A stretch of 33,284 bases of DNA from NCBI RefSeq assembly GCF_000482865.1, contig NZ_AXWW01000072.1, positions 1-33,284 of the forward strand, given 5' to 3'. Positions 1-10,900 of this stretch are shown here, one piece after another (position 1 is the stretch's first letter; each line of letters begins with the position of its first letter). Source of the DNA: Actinokineospora inagensis DSM 44258 (GTDB taxonomy: Bacteria; Actinomycetota; Actinomycetes; Mycobacteriales; Pseudonocardiaceae). The notes beneath the pieces are model-generated. The model was not told the DNA's origin and did no database searches. It was given only the letters and a program-made list of their open reading frames with translations. The position numbers and the translations under genes were made by a program.

Positions 1-90
1 CCCGCCAGCCGGCTTAGGCCACCGCTCCCCCCAAACAAAACAACTCCACCACAACGGGCAGTTGGTGTCGGCGGGTCCCGAGGCGCGCGG
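1..90. repeat. Truncated copy of a dispersed palindromic repeat
   Basis: This stretch aligns without gaps to 28423-28512: I count 82 of 90 identical bases, and 56 of the first 60. It is the right half of the 148 bp palindromic element at 28334-28481 plus its right flank; the left half lies before the window. It contains the arm CCAAACAAAACAAC and the flank AGGCGCGCGG. It sits downstream of the minus-strand signalling operon, just as the second copy sits downstream of two converging genes, so it occupies a transcript-end position. No transposase is near it. Confidence 0.85.
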
Positions 91-252
91 TGCGAGAGTG
101 GAGCCTCGTCGATGAGGGGTGAGTTCTTTTCTTTTTTTTGGGGTGCGCGGTGCGGGAGTGGCGCTTCGTCGATGCAGGGCGGGGTTCTTCTTTTTTTTGG
201 GGGGTGGTGCCGGTGTGGTGCCTCGTCGATTCGGGCGGGTTTTGAGGCGCGC
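77..252. repeat. About three imperfect ~60 bp tandem repeats with T-tracts
   Basis: The motif TCGTCGAT recurs with GTCGAT at 108, 168 and 225, a period of about 57-60 bp. Each unit has a GCGCGGTGC-like block before it and a GGGCGGG or T-rich block after it. T-tracts occur at about 124-139 and 185-198. A related pair of units lies at 28500-28570, again directly beside the palindromic repeat. I see no credible gene between the window start and 285; the open frames here are low-complexity. Confidence 0.6.
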
Positions 253-285
253 GGCGCAAGGGGGGTGGGGGGTGGTGTTGCGCTA

Positions 286-2556
286 TTAAGAGTTTCGGGG
301 GTGGAAGGTGGTGAGGTTGAGGGCGGCTTTGATGCGGCGGAGGCGGGTGGTGTTGGAGCCTAGTTGTTTTCTGATGTCGTCGACCGCGGTCCAGAAGTGG
401 GTGGCTGTGGTGTCGTTGGGGTTCAGGGGGCCGAAGATGGTGGCGTCGGCGGTGTGGGCTAGGTGGAGGACGGTGGGGTTGTTCAGGGTGGTGGCTTGTT
501 CGGGGCGGGTGAGGCCGGTGGGGACGGGGGTGCCGAGGTCTCGGGCGCGGTCGAGGACTTCTTGCCAGCCGGAGGCGACGCGGGTGGCGGGTTCGCCTTG
601 GTGGCGGCGTCGGCGGCGGCGGAGGGATTTGCCGCCGATGATGACCGTGCAGACCAGGGCTACCAGGAGGACGGGAGGACCGGCCCAGGTGAGGATGGTG
701 AGGAGGTAGCCGGGGATTTCCCAGGGGTTGTCCGCGTTGGCCGAGGGGGCGTGGCCGACGTTGGGGTCGACTCGGCTGGCGTCGGTGAGGGAGCTTGGGG
801 GGTGGACCGTGTTGGGTGGGGGGACGACGGAGGCGTCGGTGTTCTCGTACTGCTGTGGCGGGATCTTGTCCGGCTTCTTGGACTTGTCGGGCATGAACTC
901 GGTGTTCATGATCCGCGCCCAGCGGCCGTCGGTGAGGTGGATCTCCACCCAGGCTTGGATGTTCTCGCCCTTGACGATGCCACCGGGGCCGGGGACGGCG
1001 CCGAGGACGACGCGGGCGGGCATGCCGAGTTGGTTGGCGGCGAGGGCGTAGACGGCGGCGTACTGCTCGTCGTCGCCGACGGGGCGTTGGGCGTTGAGGA
1101 AACCGGTGAGGCGGCCGACGCTGTGGCCGGGGAGGTACTCGGTCTCGCCGGGGCCGCCGTCGCTGTAGGCGCCGTTGTCGTGCAGGTAGGTGGCGACGGC
1201 TTTCAGCTTGGAGCCGAGGTTGGCGGCGCCGCCGGTCCAGGTGCGGGTTTTGGCGGCGACGAACTGGTACGCCGACTGGGAGAGGGTGGGGCGGCCGAAC
1301 GGCTGCGGGTCGGCCGGGACGTCGACCGCGTCCACCACGGTGTCCACTGTGTACTTGTCGCCGGGGTGCAGGCGGTCGGCGACGATGCCGCTGGTGGTGG
1401 CGAGGTTGTAGCGGAAGCTCTCGGCGTGCGCGGGGGCGCCCGCGCCCGCGAACCGGACCGCGGTGGGGGTGCCGGGGGTGGGGAGCCAGGCGTTGACGTC
1501 GTCGGCGGTGGCGTAGGCGGCGCCGATCTCGATCTCGACGGTGGCCGTCTTGCCCTGCGCCGCCGCGGGGATGCGTGAGCCGACCCGTTGGAAACCGTAC
1601 TTCGGTTGCCCCGGAACGGCTTCGGTGTTCTCGCCGCCCGCGCCCCACACGGTGCCGGTGTAGTCGTCGAGGGTGGCGATGCGGACCAGGCCGCCCTCGG
1701 GGAGACCGGTGACGGCGAACAGGGTCTGGTCCCAGAGCTGGTTGGCGTCCTTGGTGTACTTGCGGAAACCGACCAGCGGGCTGGCGTAGGCGTTGGTGTC
1801 GAACGGGGGCGTGATGTACTCGCGCAACACCGTCCGGTGGCCGCCTGCGCCCGGGAGGACGGGGCCCGCGAACACGGCGATCGCCGCCACTGCACCGATG
1901 AGCGCGGCGGCGGACATGACGCGGGTGGCGCGGCGGGCGCCGTCGCGGAGTTGGCGGCGACGACGGCGGGCGCGGACCGACGTCCACGCGAGGGTCAGCG
2001 CGGCGAACCCGCCACCGAGGACCGTCGGCAGCGTCGGCGACGAGGTGCCGAGCAGCACGACGGCGATCATCACCAGGGCCGGGGCGGCGACCGGGGCGGC
2101 GCTGACCCTGACCCGGCGGGCCAGCGTGAGACCACCGGAGCCGCAGAGCAGGCCCAGGATGTACGGGATGACCAGCAGCGGGCCGCTGTCGACCGGCGGC
2201 AGCGTGGTCAGCAACTGCTTCCAACTGTCCACACTGGACTTCGCCAGACCGCCGAGCGCGTCCGGGCCGGGCAGGAACCCGGCCACCGCGCGGTCACGCA
2301 GGACGACCGCGCCGCCGAGCAGGAAGAACACGGCGACGGTCATGGCGATGACCGTGACCAGGGGCTGCCGCAGGACGTTGGCGACGTGCCCGACCAGCAG
2401 GCCGAGGCCGAGGCCGGCGAGCCCGGTCCAGAGGAACGCCCAACCGGTGTAGCTGGTGGTGAAACCGACCAGGGCCACGGTGAACAGCAGCGTCAGGAAC
2501 ACCGCGTCGGCGAGGTCGGCGCGGGTCGGTGTGAGGGAACGCCCGGAAGACGTCAT
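286..2556 (-). CDS. Membrane transglutaminase-fold protein (TgpA/DUF3488-like), catalytic triad substituted
   Basis: The 756-residue product has several hydrophobic segments in its first ~240 residues, a long extracytoplasmic part, one further membrane segment near residue 650, and a short Arg-rich cytoplasmic tail. This is the TgpA-type layout. The transglutaminase core is recognisable around residues 490-555, but the usual G-x-C-E is GDDE (Asp496 in place of Cys), the usual HAWVE is QAWVE (Gln534 in place of His), and the Asp position is Asn551. The spacing matches the family, so this is probably a catalytically dead pseudo-enzyme acting as a binding or scaffold protein. Its ATG overlaps the DUF58 stop in an ATGA arrangement, suggesting translational coupling. 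The family call is firm; the lack of activity is inferred. Confidence 0.88.
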   Translation of the reverse strand: MTSSGRSLTPTRADLADAVFLTLLFTVALVGFTTSYTGWAFLWTGLAGLGLGLLVGHVANVLRQPLVTVIAMTVAVFFLLGGAVVLRDRAVAGFLPGPDALGGLAKSSVDSWKQLLTTLPPVDSGPLLVIPYILGLLCGSGGLTLARRVRVSAAPVAAPALVMIAVVLLGTSSPTLPTVLGGGFAALTLAWTSVRARRRRRQLRDGARRATRVMSAAALIGAVAAIAVFAGPVLPGAGGHRTVLREYITPPFDTNAYASPLVGFRKYTKDANQLWDQTLFAVTGLPEGGLVRIATLDDYTGTVWGAGGENTEAVPGQPKYGFQRVGSRIPAAAQGKTATVEIEIGAAYATADDVNAWLPTPGTPTAVRFAGAGAPAHAESFRYNLATTSGIVADRLHPGDKYTVDTVVDAVDVPADPQPFGRPTLSQSAYQFVAAKTRTWTGGAANLGSKLKAVATYLHDNGAYSDGGPGETEYLPGHSVGRLTGFLNAQRPVGDDEQYAAVYALAANQLGMPARVVLGAVPGPGGIVKGENIQAWVEIHLTDGRWARIMNTEFMPDKSKKPDKIPPQQYENTDASVVPPPNTVHPPSSLTDASRVDPNVGHAPSANADNPWEIPGYLLTILTWAGPPVLLVALVCTVIIGGKSLRRRRRRHQGEPATRVASGWQEVLDRARDLGTPVPTGLTRPEQATTLNNPTVLHLAHTADATIFGPLNPNDTTATHFWTAVDDIRKQLGSNTTRLRRIKAALNLTTFHPRNS

Positions 2557-3971
2557 GCCAGCGGTCCTCCAGCGAGCACTGCCCGCAGATCGTCCAGGTC
2601 GCGCACGGTCGCGACGGTGAGTCCCACGTTCTCGGTGATCCCGGCGGTGCCGCCGGCGGCGACGGTGATCGCGGCGCGGCGGATGTCGGAGGGGAACTGC
2701 CCGCAGGCGCGCAGCAGTTCCGGGAAGGTGCGCGAGCCACCGGCCACCACCACGACGACGGTCGCGTCGGGGGCGAGCCGGGCGGCGCGGGTGGTCAGGT
2801 CGTCCAGGCCCATGGTGACCGGGGTGACCCGGGCCAGACCGTCCAAAGCGGACTGGACGGTGGCGTCGTGCACGGCTTGGCCCGCGGCGAACACGGTGAG
2901 GTCGATGTCGTCCTCAAGCGCGCGCAGCGCGAGCGAGCCCGCGACCGAGACGGCGGTCTCGAAGTCGTCCAGGTCGGCGTAGGCGGCGGCGTCGCCGTCG
3001 ACGGCGATGACCAGGCGGGCGCGGCGGGTGTCGAGGTACTGGCGGACCAGGAAGGTGCCGCCCGCGGAGCCAGCGGCCGCGACCTTCGCCGACGACCGCC
3101 AGTGGATGTGCCTGCGGTCGTCACCGGGGGCGAACTCGCGCAGGGTGTGGAAGGCGAGGTCGCTGGTGGACAGGTCGGTGGTGGTGTAGCCCTCCAGGTC
3201 GCGCAGCATGCCCGCGCCGAGCGGGCCGAGCGGGACCGTCACCGGGTGCACGAACAGTTCGCGGGTGCCGCCCCACTCGACGGCGCGGCGCAGCATGCCC
3301 AGCGGGTCGCCGCGCACGGTCACCGCCGGGCCGACCGCGACGACGCCGCGGCGTTCGGTGGGGATGGGGAAGAACTCGCTGTGCACCTGCCCGGACACCA
3401 GGCCGGGGACCTCCACCACGTGCACCTCGTCGTCGACGGCGAGTTCCAGCTCCATCGCCAGCAGCCGACCGCCCGCGCGCTTGCCCGCCACCTCGACCAC
3501 GCAGGTCGCGGGCTGGCCTGCGACGACGCGCTCCTTGTCCAGGTTGAACCGGACGGCGAGCAGGTTGCGGCCGACCGCCCAGCTCAGGCACACCAGGAAC
3601 GCCAGCACACCAGCGGCCCCGGCGACGACCAGTTCCTGCCAGCCGAGCACGCCGCCCGCGATCCAGGACAGCACCGAGCAGACCAGCACGACCACACCCA
3701 TCGGCGTGACCGCGCGCAGGGCCTCGACGACCCGGTCCAGCGCGGTGGGCCGACCGGTCGCGGGCCGCTGCGGCTGGACGGGTCGCACCGGCAGACCCGG
3801 CCCGACCGGACCGACCTGCCCCACGGCGCTGATCTGCTGGACCGGCGCCGGATTCCCCGGACCCAGTGGACCACTCGGCTCGACCTGGCCCACCTCGCTG
3901 ATCTGCCGCACCGGCGCGACGGGCCCGGGACCACCCGGTCCGCCGCCGTCCGACTGCCCGAATCCGGTCAC
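2553..3971 (-). CDS. DUF58 domain protein with Pro/Gly-rich N-terminus
   Basis: I start this 472-residue protein at the GTG two bases after the MoxR stop; the frame is open further upstream, but that part overlaps moxR and is not protein-like. Residues 1 to about 75 form a Gly/Pro-rich tail with near repeats of PVRQISEVGQV and PVQQISAVGQV. Two membrane segments follow (about 82-125). The DUF58 signature LREFAPGDDRRHIHWRS is at about 285. The C-terminal vWA-like fold shows VDGDAAA at about 325 where DxSxS would give a metal site, so that site looks degenerate. DUF58 proteins usually accompany MoxR ATPases, as here. The role is probably assembly of an envelope complex with the MoxR protein; the substrate is unknown. 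Confidence 0.9.
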   Translation of the reverse strand: MTGFGQSDGGGPGGPGPVAPVRQISEVGQVEPSGPLGPGNPAPVQQISAVGQVGPVGPGLPVRPVQPQRPATGRPTALDRVVEALRAVTPMGVVVLVCSVLSWIAGGVLGWQELVVAGAAGVLAFLVCLSWAVGRNLLAVRFNLDKERVVAGQPATCVVEVAGKRAGGRLLAMELELAVDDEVHVVEVPGLVSGQVHSEFFPIPTERRGVVAVGPAVTVRGDPLGMLRRAVEWGGTRELFVHPVTVPLGPLGAGMLRDLEGYTTTDLSTSDLAFHTLREFAPGDDRRHIHWRSSAKVAAAGSAGGTFLVRQYLDTRRARLVIAVDGDAAAYADLDDFETAVSVAGSLALRALEDDIDLTVFAAGQAVHDATVQSALDGLARVTPVTMGLDDLTTRAARLAPDATVVVVVAGGSRTFPELLRACGQFPSDIRRAAITVAAGGTAGITENVGLTVATVRDLDDLRAVLAGGPLA

Positions 3972-3973
3972 GG

Positions 3974-4939
3974 CTAGCCCCTGGCGACCGGCGGCGCGAC
4001 GTCGGCCAGCAGCTTCTCGACCACGTCGGTGATCGACACGCCGTCGAACTGGGCCTGCGCGTTGAGCAGGATGCGGTGGCCGAGCACCGGGAGCGCCAGC
4101 TCCTTGACGTCCTCGGGGGTGACGAAGTTGCGGGACTTGGTCATCGCCCAGGTCTTGGCGCACCGCACGTAGGCGAGGCAGCCGCGCACGGACACGCCGA
4201 GCCGCACGTGCTCGTGCTCGCGGGAGGCCTCGGCGAGCCGGGTGATGTAGGACAGCACGGCCGCGTCGACGTGCACGCGGTCGGCGGTCGCGGCGAGCTG
4301 CGACACGACCTGCGACGAGATCACCGGCTGCACGGTGGCCGACCGGTCGCGCACCGACGCGGCCGACAGCAGCGCGACGGTGGCGGTGTGGTCCGGGTAG
4401 CCGATGCTGGTCTTCATCAGGAACCGGTCGAGCTGCGCCTCCGGCAGCCGGTAGGTGCCCGCCTGCTCGATCGGGTTCTGGGTGGCGATCACCATGAACG
4501 GCTTGCCGACGTCGTGCGACACGCCGTCGACGGTGACGCTGCCCTCCTCCATGACCTCCAGCAGCGCCGACTGGGTCTTCGGCGACGCGCGGTTGATCTC
4601 GTCGGCCAGCACGATCGAGTGGAACACCGGGCCGCGGTGGAACTCGAACTCCTGGCGCCGCTGGTCGTAGATGGTCACCCCGGTCACGTCCGACGGCAGC
4701 AGGTCCGGGGTGAACTGGATGCGCGAGTTCGTGCCCTGCACCGACCGGGCCAGCGCCTTGGCCAGCATCGTCTTGCCGGTGCCGGGGTAGTCCTCCAGCA
4801 GCAGGTGCCCCTCGGAGAGCAGGCAGGTCAACGCGAGGCGGACCGTGTGCTCCTTGCCGACGATGGCGACGCTGACGTTGGCGACCAACCGGTCGAAGGT
4901 CTGCGCGAACAGTTGCGCCTGCTCGGGTGTGGCCGTCAT
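3974..4939 (-). CDS. MoxR-family AAA+ ATPase
   Basis: The 321-residue protein has the full MoxR set: Walker A YPGTGKTML near residue 53, Walker B VLADEINRASPKTQSALLE near 110, sensor 1 VIATQNP, and an arginine-finger region RLPEAQLDRFLMK. The length is normal for the family. MoxR proteins are cytosolic chaperone-like ATPases that act with vWA or DUF58 partners to mature or insert cofactors or subunits of extracytoplasmic complexes. The DUF58 partner starts two bases after its stop codon, and the giant surface protein ends 37 bp before its start. The obvious inferred client is the giant protein or the transglutaminase-fold protein. The catalytic motifs appear intact. Confidence 0.95.
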   Translation of the reverse strand: MTATPEQAQLFAQTFDRLVANVSVAIVGKEHTVRLALTCLLSEGHLLLEDYPGTGKTMLAKALARSVQGTNSRIQFTPDLLPSDVTGVTIYDQRRQEFEFHRGPVFHSIVLADEINRASPKTQSALLEVMEEGSVTVDGVSHDVGKPFMVIATQNPIEQAGTYRLPEAQLDRFLMKTSIGYPDHTATVALLSAASVRDRSATVQPVISSQVVSQLAATADRVHVDAAVLSYITRLAEASREHEHVRLGVSVRGCLAYVRCAKTWAMTKSRNFVTPEDVKELALPVLGHRILLNAQAQFDGVSITDVVEKLLADVAPPVARG

Positions 4940-4976
4940 CGCCCGTTCCTGTCCTTTGTGTACTCGGTGAGCACTG

Positions 4977-7900
4977 TCACCACACCAACTTTCCTTGAAC
5001 GTTGTCGCAGGTGACGTAGACCGTTGTCCCTGGCGAGCCGTAGAAGTTCTTCGACTGGCGGGTCTCGTTGGGGCCGTAGCTCTCCTTGACCCAGGTGCCC
5101 GGCTTGTCCGCGGAGAACGAGCAGGAGACGTTGCCCTTGAAGTCCTTGGTCTGCACCGTGATGAACGCGCAGCTCGCGTCGGTGCACGCGTTGGGGTCGC
5201 TGCCGCACGGGGTGGCCGGGTCGCCGCCGCCGCACTTGGCGCCCTTGGTCACGGTGACAACGGGAGTCGGCGGCTTCGGGCCGGTCGTGATCGACTTCGA
5301 CACCGTGACCGGGTCGCGGTCGCCGGTGACGTCGGTGACCGTGACGGTGATGGTGTCGCTCGTGTCGTAGCCGACTTGCTCGTCGTCGTTGAGGGTCCAC
5401 ACGCCGACCCCGGTGGTCTTGGTGGTCGTGCCGGTCTTCGTCTTGACCTGGACCTTGGCCGCCTTGCCGTTCGGGTCGACGCTGATCTGGTAGTTGATCT
5501 TGTCCTCGGTGGTGGACAGGGTCAGCTCCAGGTCCTTCATCTGACCGAAGGTGGTCACCTTGGCCGACGCGGGCGCGTTGCACGGGTCGCCCGCGTAGGC
5601 GCCGCCGCTGCTGCCGTTGCAGGTGCGCAGCGAGATCACCGTCTCCTGGCCGTTGGGCAGGCCGTTGACGGTGTAGCTGACGTCGTCCTTGCCGTCCGGG
5701 TCGTAGGTCCAGGTGCCGCAGGTGTTGCCGCCGCCCCAGGTGCAGGTGACGGTGTTCGTCTTGCCGTGCGAGGCGGGCGCGTCGAAGGTGATCTTGGCTT
5801 GGCCGTCGACGCCGGTCGCCTCCGCCTTGAACGAGGACCGGAACGGGTCGGGGGTGGCGGTCGCCTCCATCTCCGCGCCTGGGCTGGGCGCGGAGGTGTG
5901 GCCGTCACCGGGTCCGGCGTTGGCCGCGGTGACCACGTAGGTGTAGATCGTGCCGTCGTTGACCAGGCCGTCGTCGGCGCAGGTGGTCACGGTGACGTCG
6001 GCGCACACCTTCTTGTCGCCGCCACCGCCGGAGCGGGTGAGCGTGTAGGTGACCGGCCCAGGACCGTTGGAGCGCACCGGGGCCCACGAGATCCGCACCG
6101 CGCGCTGGTTCGAGTCCGCCGACTGGGCGGCGGTGAACGTCGGTGCGCTCGGCCGGTTCGGCGCGCCCGCGGACTGGGCGGTGGTGGACGTCGCCGGGCC
6201 GGGGCCCTGGGCGTTCACCGCGACGATGGTGAAGGTGTAGACGGTGTCGTTGTCCAAACCGGACGGTGTGGCGGTGGTCGCCGTGCCGGGGAGGGTCATC
6301 CGGCCGCCGCCGGTCCAACTGACCTCGTACTTCTGGATCGCGCTGCCCTCGTTCTGGGCCGGGGTCCAGGTGAGCGTGATGGAACCGTCCCGTTGGGACT
6401 GCGCGGTCAACCCGCCGACCGCGCCCGGCACCTCGTCCGGTGTCGCCGACGCCGACGGCGCGCTCGGTTTGCCCCAGCCGACCAGGTTGCGCGCCTTCAC
6501 GGTGAAGGCGTAGTCGCGGCCGTTGGTGAGACCGGAGATCGAGCACGGCGACGCGGCGCACGCCTGGCTGCCGCCGTCCCAGTCCACCTCGTAGCCCTCG
6601 ATCGGGGCGCCGTTGTTGGCTGGCGTGCCCCAGGCGAGCTCGACGACCTTGCTCAGCGTGGTGCGGCCCGGGATCGGGATGCTCGGCGCGTCCGGGACGC
6701 CCAGCACGCGCAGGGTGATCCGGCCGGGGACCAAGCGGTCGTTGCGGGTCGTGTCGGCAACGTCGGTGACCGTCACCTCGAACGACATCGTGCCGTGCGC
6801 GTCGGCGCCCGGGGTGATCCGGACGGTCGACCCGCTGGAGGTCGCGGTGGCGGACATGCCGTCGGCCTGGCGCACCGACACGACGGAGATCACCGGGTCG
6901 CGCAGCCGGGACCGCACGTACTGGGCCAGGTTGATCTCGGCGGTCTCGCCCGCCTTGATGCCGTCGATGGCCACCGGCGACACCGACGGGGCGGGCACCG
7001 CGATGACCCGGACCGAGAAGGTGGTCGGCGGGGCGGGTGAGCCGTCCACGCCGATCTCCAGCACGCCGCTGGCGCCCGGTCGGGCGGCACCGGAGGCGGT
7101 GAGCCGGATGGTGCGCGAACCGGAGCCCGCGATCTCGACGCCGTCGGCCTCGTCGCGCCACCGCGCGGAGTACTTCAGGTCGTTCGCGCCACCGGGTTTG
7201 GCCGTCCACACGTGGCAGACGGAGGTGATGTCCATGCCGATGGTGGTGCCGCCCGCGATCAGCGTGATCGTCCCACTGGGACAGCGCAGGATCGGCACGT
7301 CCGGCCCGACCTGGACCGGGACGGTGATGATCGCCGTCGTGCCCTCGGTGAGGTTCGGGCCGTCGGTGACCTCGAAGGTGACCGCGGCGGGCCCGTTGTA
7401 GCCGGGAACCGCGGTGAGCACCAGGTTCTGGTCGCCGTCGTTGCGGGCCTGCAGGCCGATCGACGGGGACGCGGAGATCTTGTCGGCCAGCGTCAGCCGC
7501 ACCGGCTTGCCCGCCGGGTCCACCACCAGGTCGGCGACCGACACGGTCTTGGTGCCGCCGATCGGGATGTCGATGCTCTGGTCGGACTTGGCGTAGGGAG
7601 CGCCATTGCCGGTGGCGGGCACGTGGACGAACCCGAGCGCGGTCGCCCCGCCGCCGTCGCGCAGCTCGTAGGCCACCGTGCGCGGTTGGTCGTGCACCGG
7701 CAGGGTGATCTTGCCGTCGGAGATCGTCGCCTTCGGGTCGAAGACCTTGGTGACGGTCAGGTCCTCGGCGGAGCCGTCCACGTCGCCGGCCGACTTGAGC
7801 ACGTCGACCTCGACCGTGTCGGCGCCCGGCTTGGGCTCGGCGTAGGTGTCGCCCGCGATCGGCGGCATGTTGTAGTCGCGCTGGCTGCGCACGGTCAGCG

Positions 7901-10900
7901 TGGCCACGGACGGCTCGCCGAAGCCGCCGGTGATGCTGTAGACGATCACCAGCGGCTTGCCGGTCAGCTCCGGCGCGGTCAGCTCGATGAGCCCGTTGTC
8001 CTGGTTGAGCGTGACGTCCTTGGGCAGGTTCGGGTTGCGCTGCGCGAGCGGCTCGACCTGGATCGTGTCGCCGGGGGCGTGCAGGTCGTTGGCCATCACG
8101 TCGATCGCCAGCCGGATGCCGGGGGCGGCGGTGACCACGTCGTCCACCGCGATGGCGGGTTGCGGGTCGCCGGGCGGCACCACGGCGACCCGGATGTCGG
8201 CGGCGGTGGTCTTGCCGTACTGGTCGGTGACCAGGTAGGCGAAGGTGTCGGTGCCCGCGCTGGTCGGGTAGGCCTGGTAGGTGATCGAGGTGGCGCCGAT
8301 GTTGATCACGCGGCCGAGCGCGGCGGCGGAGCCGATGCCGGACACGGAGACCGAGTCGCCGTCCGGGTCCACCCCGCTGGTCGGGATGATGATCTTGATC
8401 GTGTCGCCCGCGGTCGCCCTGGCGTCCACCTCCTGCGGGGCGGGCGGCTGGTTCGGCGACTGCGGTGTCGGCGCCGGGTTGACCGTGACGTGCGCGTGCC
8501 CGACGGCCTGGTCGCCGTTGGGGTTCACCGCGACGTAGGAGATGAGGACCTTCACCGGAGCGTCCACAGTGGCCGGTGGCACGTAGCGGACCACGGTGCC
8601 GGTCACGTAGGCCGAACCGACCTGGGTGCCCGGATCGGTCGTGCCGGTGACCGAGAGCTGACCGCGCGCGGGAGCGCCCTCGACGTTGGCCTGCAACGAG
8701 ATCGGCGACCCGCCGGGCGTGGTGTCGTTGTCCAGCACCGGGATCGCGACCGAGTCACCGGCTCGAACGGTGGCGTAGTCGTCCTTGGGCACCGGGGTGT
8801 CGTCGGCGGGCGGCGCCAACTGGGTCACCGACACCTCACCGGTGACCGCGCCGGTCAGGCCGTTGGTGACGGTGTAGCGGACGATCTGCGGGTTCGGGCT
8901 CAGCGACGGGGTCAGCGCGGTCAGCCGCAGCCAGCGGCCCTTCACGATGGCGACCTTGATCTGGTCTTCCTCCACCGCGGCCGCGGTCTGCACCACCAGC
9001 AGCGAGCCGGACGGGTCGACGTCGTTGGCCAGCACGTCCACCAGCGTCGGCAACTGGCCGCGGACCACCGCGCTGTCCGGCACGGCGACCGGCGGCAGCG
9101 GCGCGGACGGCGCGGGCGAGGCGTCGACCCGGATGCTGCCGGTGGCGAATGGGGCGTTGCCGAAGGCGGCCGAGTACTCCAGGAAGATCGTGCCCGGCCG
9201 GGCCACGGTCACCGTCACCAGACCGGACTTGATGTCGGTGGTCACCGTCGCCCCGGGCGGGCTGGCCAGGTCGCCGGCGAGCCGCAGCCGCGCGGTCGGG
9301 TCGGTCGGGTCGGAGCCGGGGCGGTCGTTCTCCAGCGGGCGCACCTGGATCGGCTGGCCGACCTGGCCGCGCGCCACGTCCGGCTGGGCGACCGCGGCGA
9401 CCGCGTTGGTGGCCTTCGGGTCCTGCACCAGGACCGATTCCTTGCCCGCCACCAGTTGGCCGCGACCGTCGGTCACGTCGTACTGGACTTCCTGGGTGCC
9501 CGGCTTGCGCGGCGCGGTGAACTCGACGAAGCCCTCGGGGGTCGTGGTGACCGAACCGTCGTCGACCTTCGCGTCGTTGAGGACGATCGGGTCGCCGTCG
9601 AAGTCGCGCCAGTCGGAGACCGCCGGGATCGACACCAGACCACCGGCGGACACCGCCCACTCGGCGGGCTTGTAGCCGGGCCGCAGCTCCGGCGGCTTGT
9701 TCTCGTCCGGACCGCGCGACTCGACGTTGACCGACGCGGTCGCGGTGAGGCCCTTGCCGTCGTCGACGGTGTACTTGAACCGGGTGTCCACACCGGACTC
9801 CGGCATGGTCACCTGCACGGTCTGCCCGTCCGGGGCGATGGCCAGCCGCACCGACGGGTTGTCCGGGGCGGTGATCGCCGAGATGGACAGGATGTTGCCC
9901 GCCGGGTCGGAGTCGTTGTCCAGCACGTGCAGCACGGTGGTCCGGCCGGGGCGCGCGCCGAGGTTGTCGTCGACGGCCTTCGGCGGCTTGTCCTTGACCG
10001 CGTCGGTGTTCTTGTCGTTCTTGGTCTTGTCGTCCGGGTTCTGCACCGGCGGCGGCTTCACCGCGGACCAGTTGTCGACCTTGCGCTGGGTGCTCAGGTC
10101 CCACACGGCGCCGGTGGCCAGGTCGTTGAGCACGATCGAACCGCGGTTGGTGCGGAACGCGGGCTTGGCCAGCACGGCCTCGTCGCGCAGGTTGCCCGGG
10201 GTCGCCTTGCCGCCGTCACAGGACCGGACGTAACCGGAGGGGGTCTGCGCCCAGGCGGCGTGCACGCACCCGCCGAGCCGGACCGGGGCGGCGGGCGCGC
10301 CCTTGCCCGCGTCGGAGAGCACGGTGGGGCGGCCGTCGGCGATGGAGATGGACAGCAGCGACTTCTCGTTCGCCACCAGCACGCTGTCGGCGCCCGGACC
10401 GGGCTGCTGCAACATGGTGGTGTCCGACGAGTTGATCGTGACGTCCTTGCCGTCCGGCAGGACCAGGGTCCCCTTCGTCGGGTCCAGGACGACCATGTCG
10501 CCGCCGACGGAGGTCACCTGGACGCTCGCCAGCGAGTGCGCGAGCTTGGAGTACTCGGCGCTCTCGAACGCGTCCTGGCTGACCCGGACGGTGGCGACCT
10601 TGCCGGTCTTCGACACCACCCGCACGGTCCCGTCCACGCCGACGGCCATCGCGGCGTCCGGGTCGACGGTGGCGATCGGGGCGTTCGCCGGGTCCAGGGT
10701 GCCCATGTTCGTCATGCCCGCGCGGGTGTCCACCCTGGTCGCCCACACGCGGCCGGTCTTCGGGTCGAGCGCGGCGAGCGTGCCGCCCGCCATCGATAAC
10801 GTCGTATCGCCGGGGATGGATAAACCCTGCTCGGGCAGGGCCACCGCGCGGGTCACGTCGACCGGGTAGACCCGGCCGGTGGCGGAGTCGCGCGCGGCGA

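Noticed and set aside
14..2224. 736-residue minus-strand open frame overlapping the transglutaminase-fold gene
   Set aside because: It is an Arg/Pro/His-rich low-complexity translation, out of frame with a gene that has clear domains; it is a high-GC shadow frame.
2868..3977. 369-residue plus-strand open frame opposite the DUF58 gene
   Set aside because: It has a biased Asp/His/Arg/Gln composition and no motifs, whereas the opposite strand encodes a recognisable DUF58 protein.
7212..10799. 1195-residue plus-strand open frame opposite the giant surface protein
   Set aside because: It is dominated by Val, Gly, Arg, His and Asp with no domain pattern; it is the antisense of repeat-rich coding DNA.
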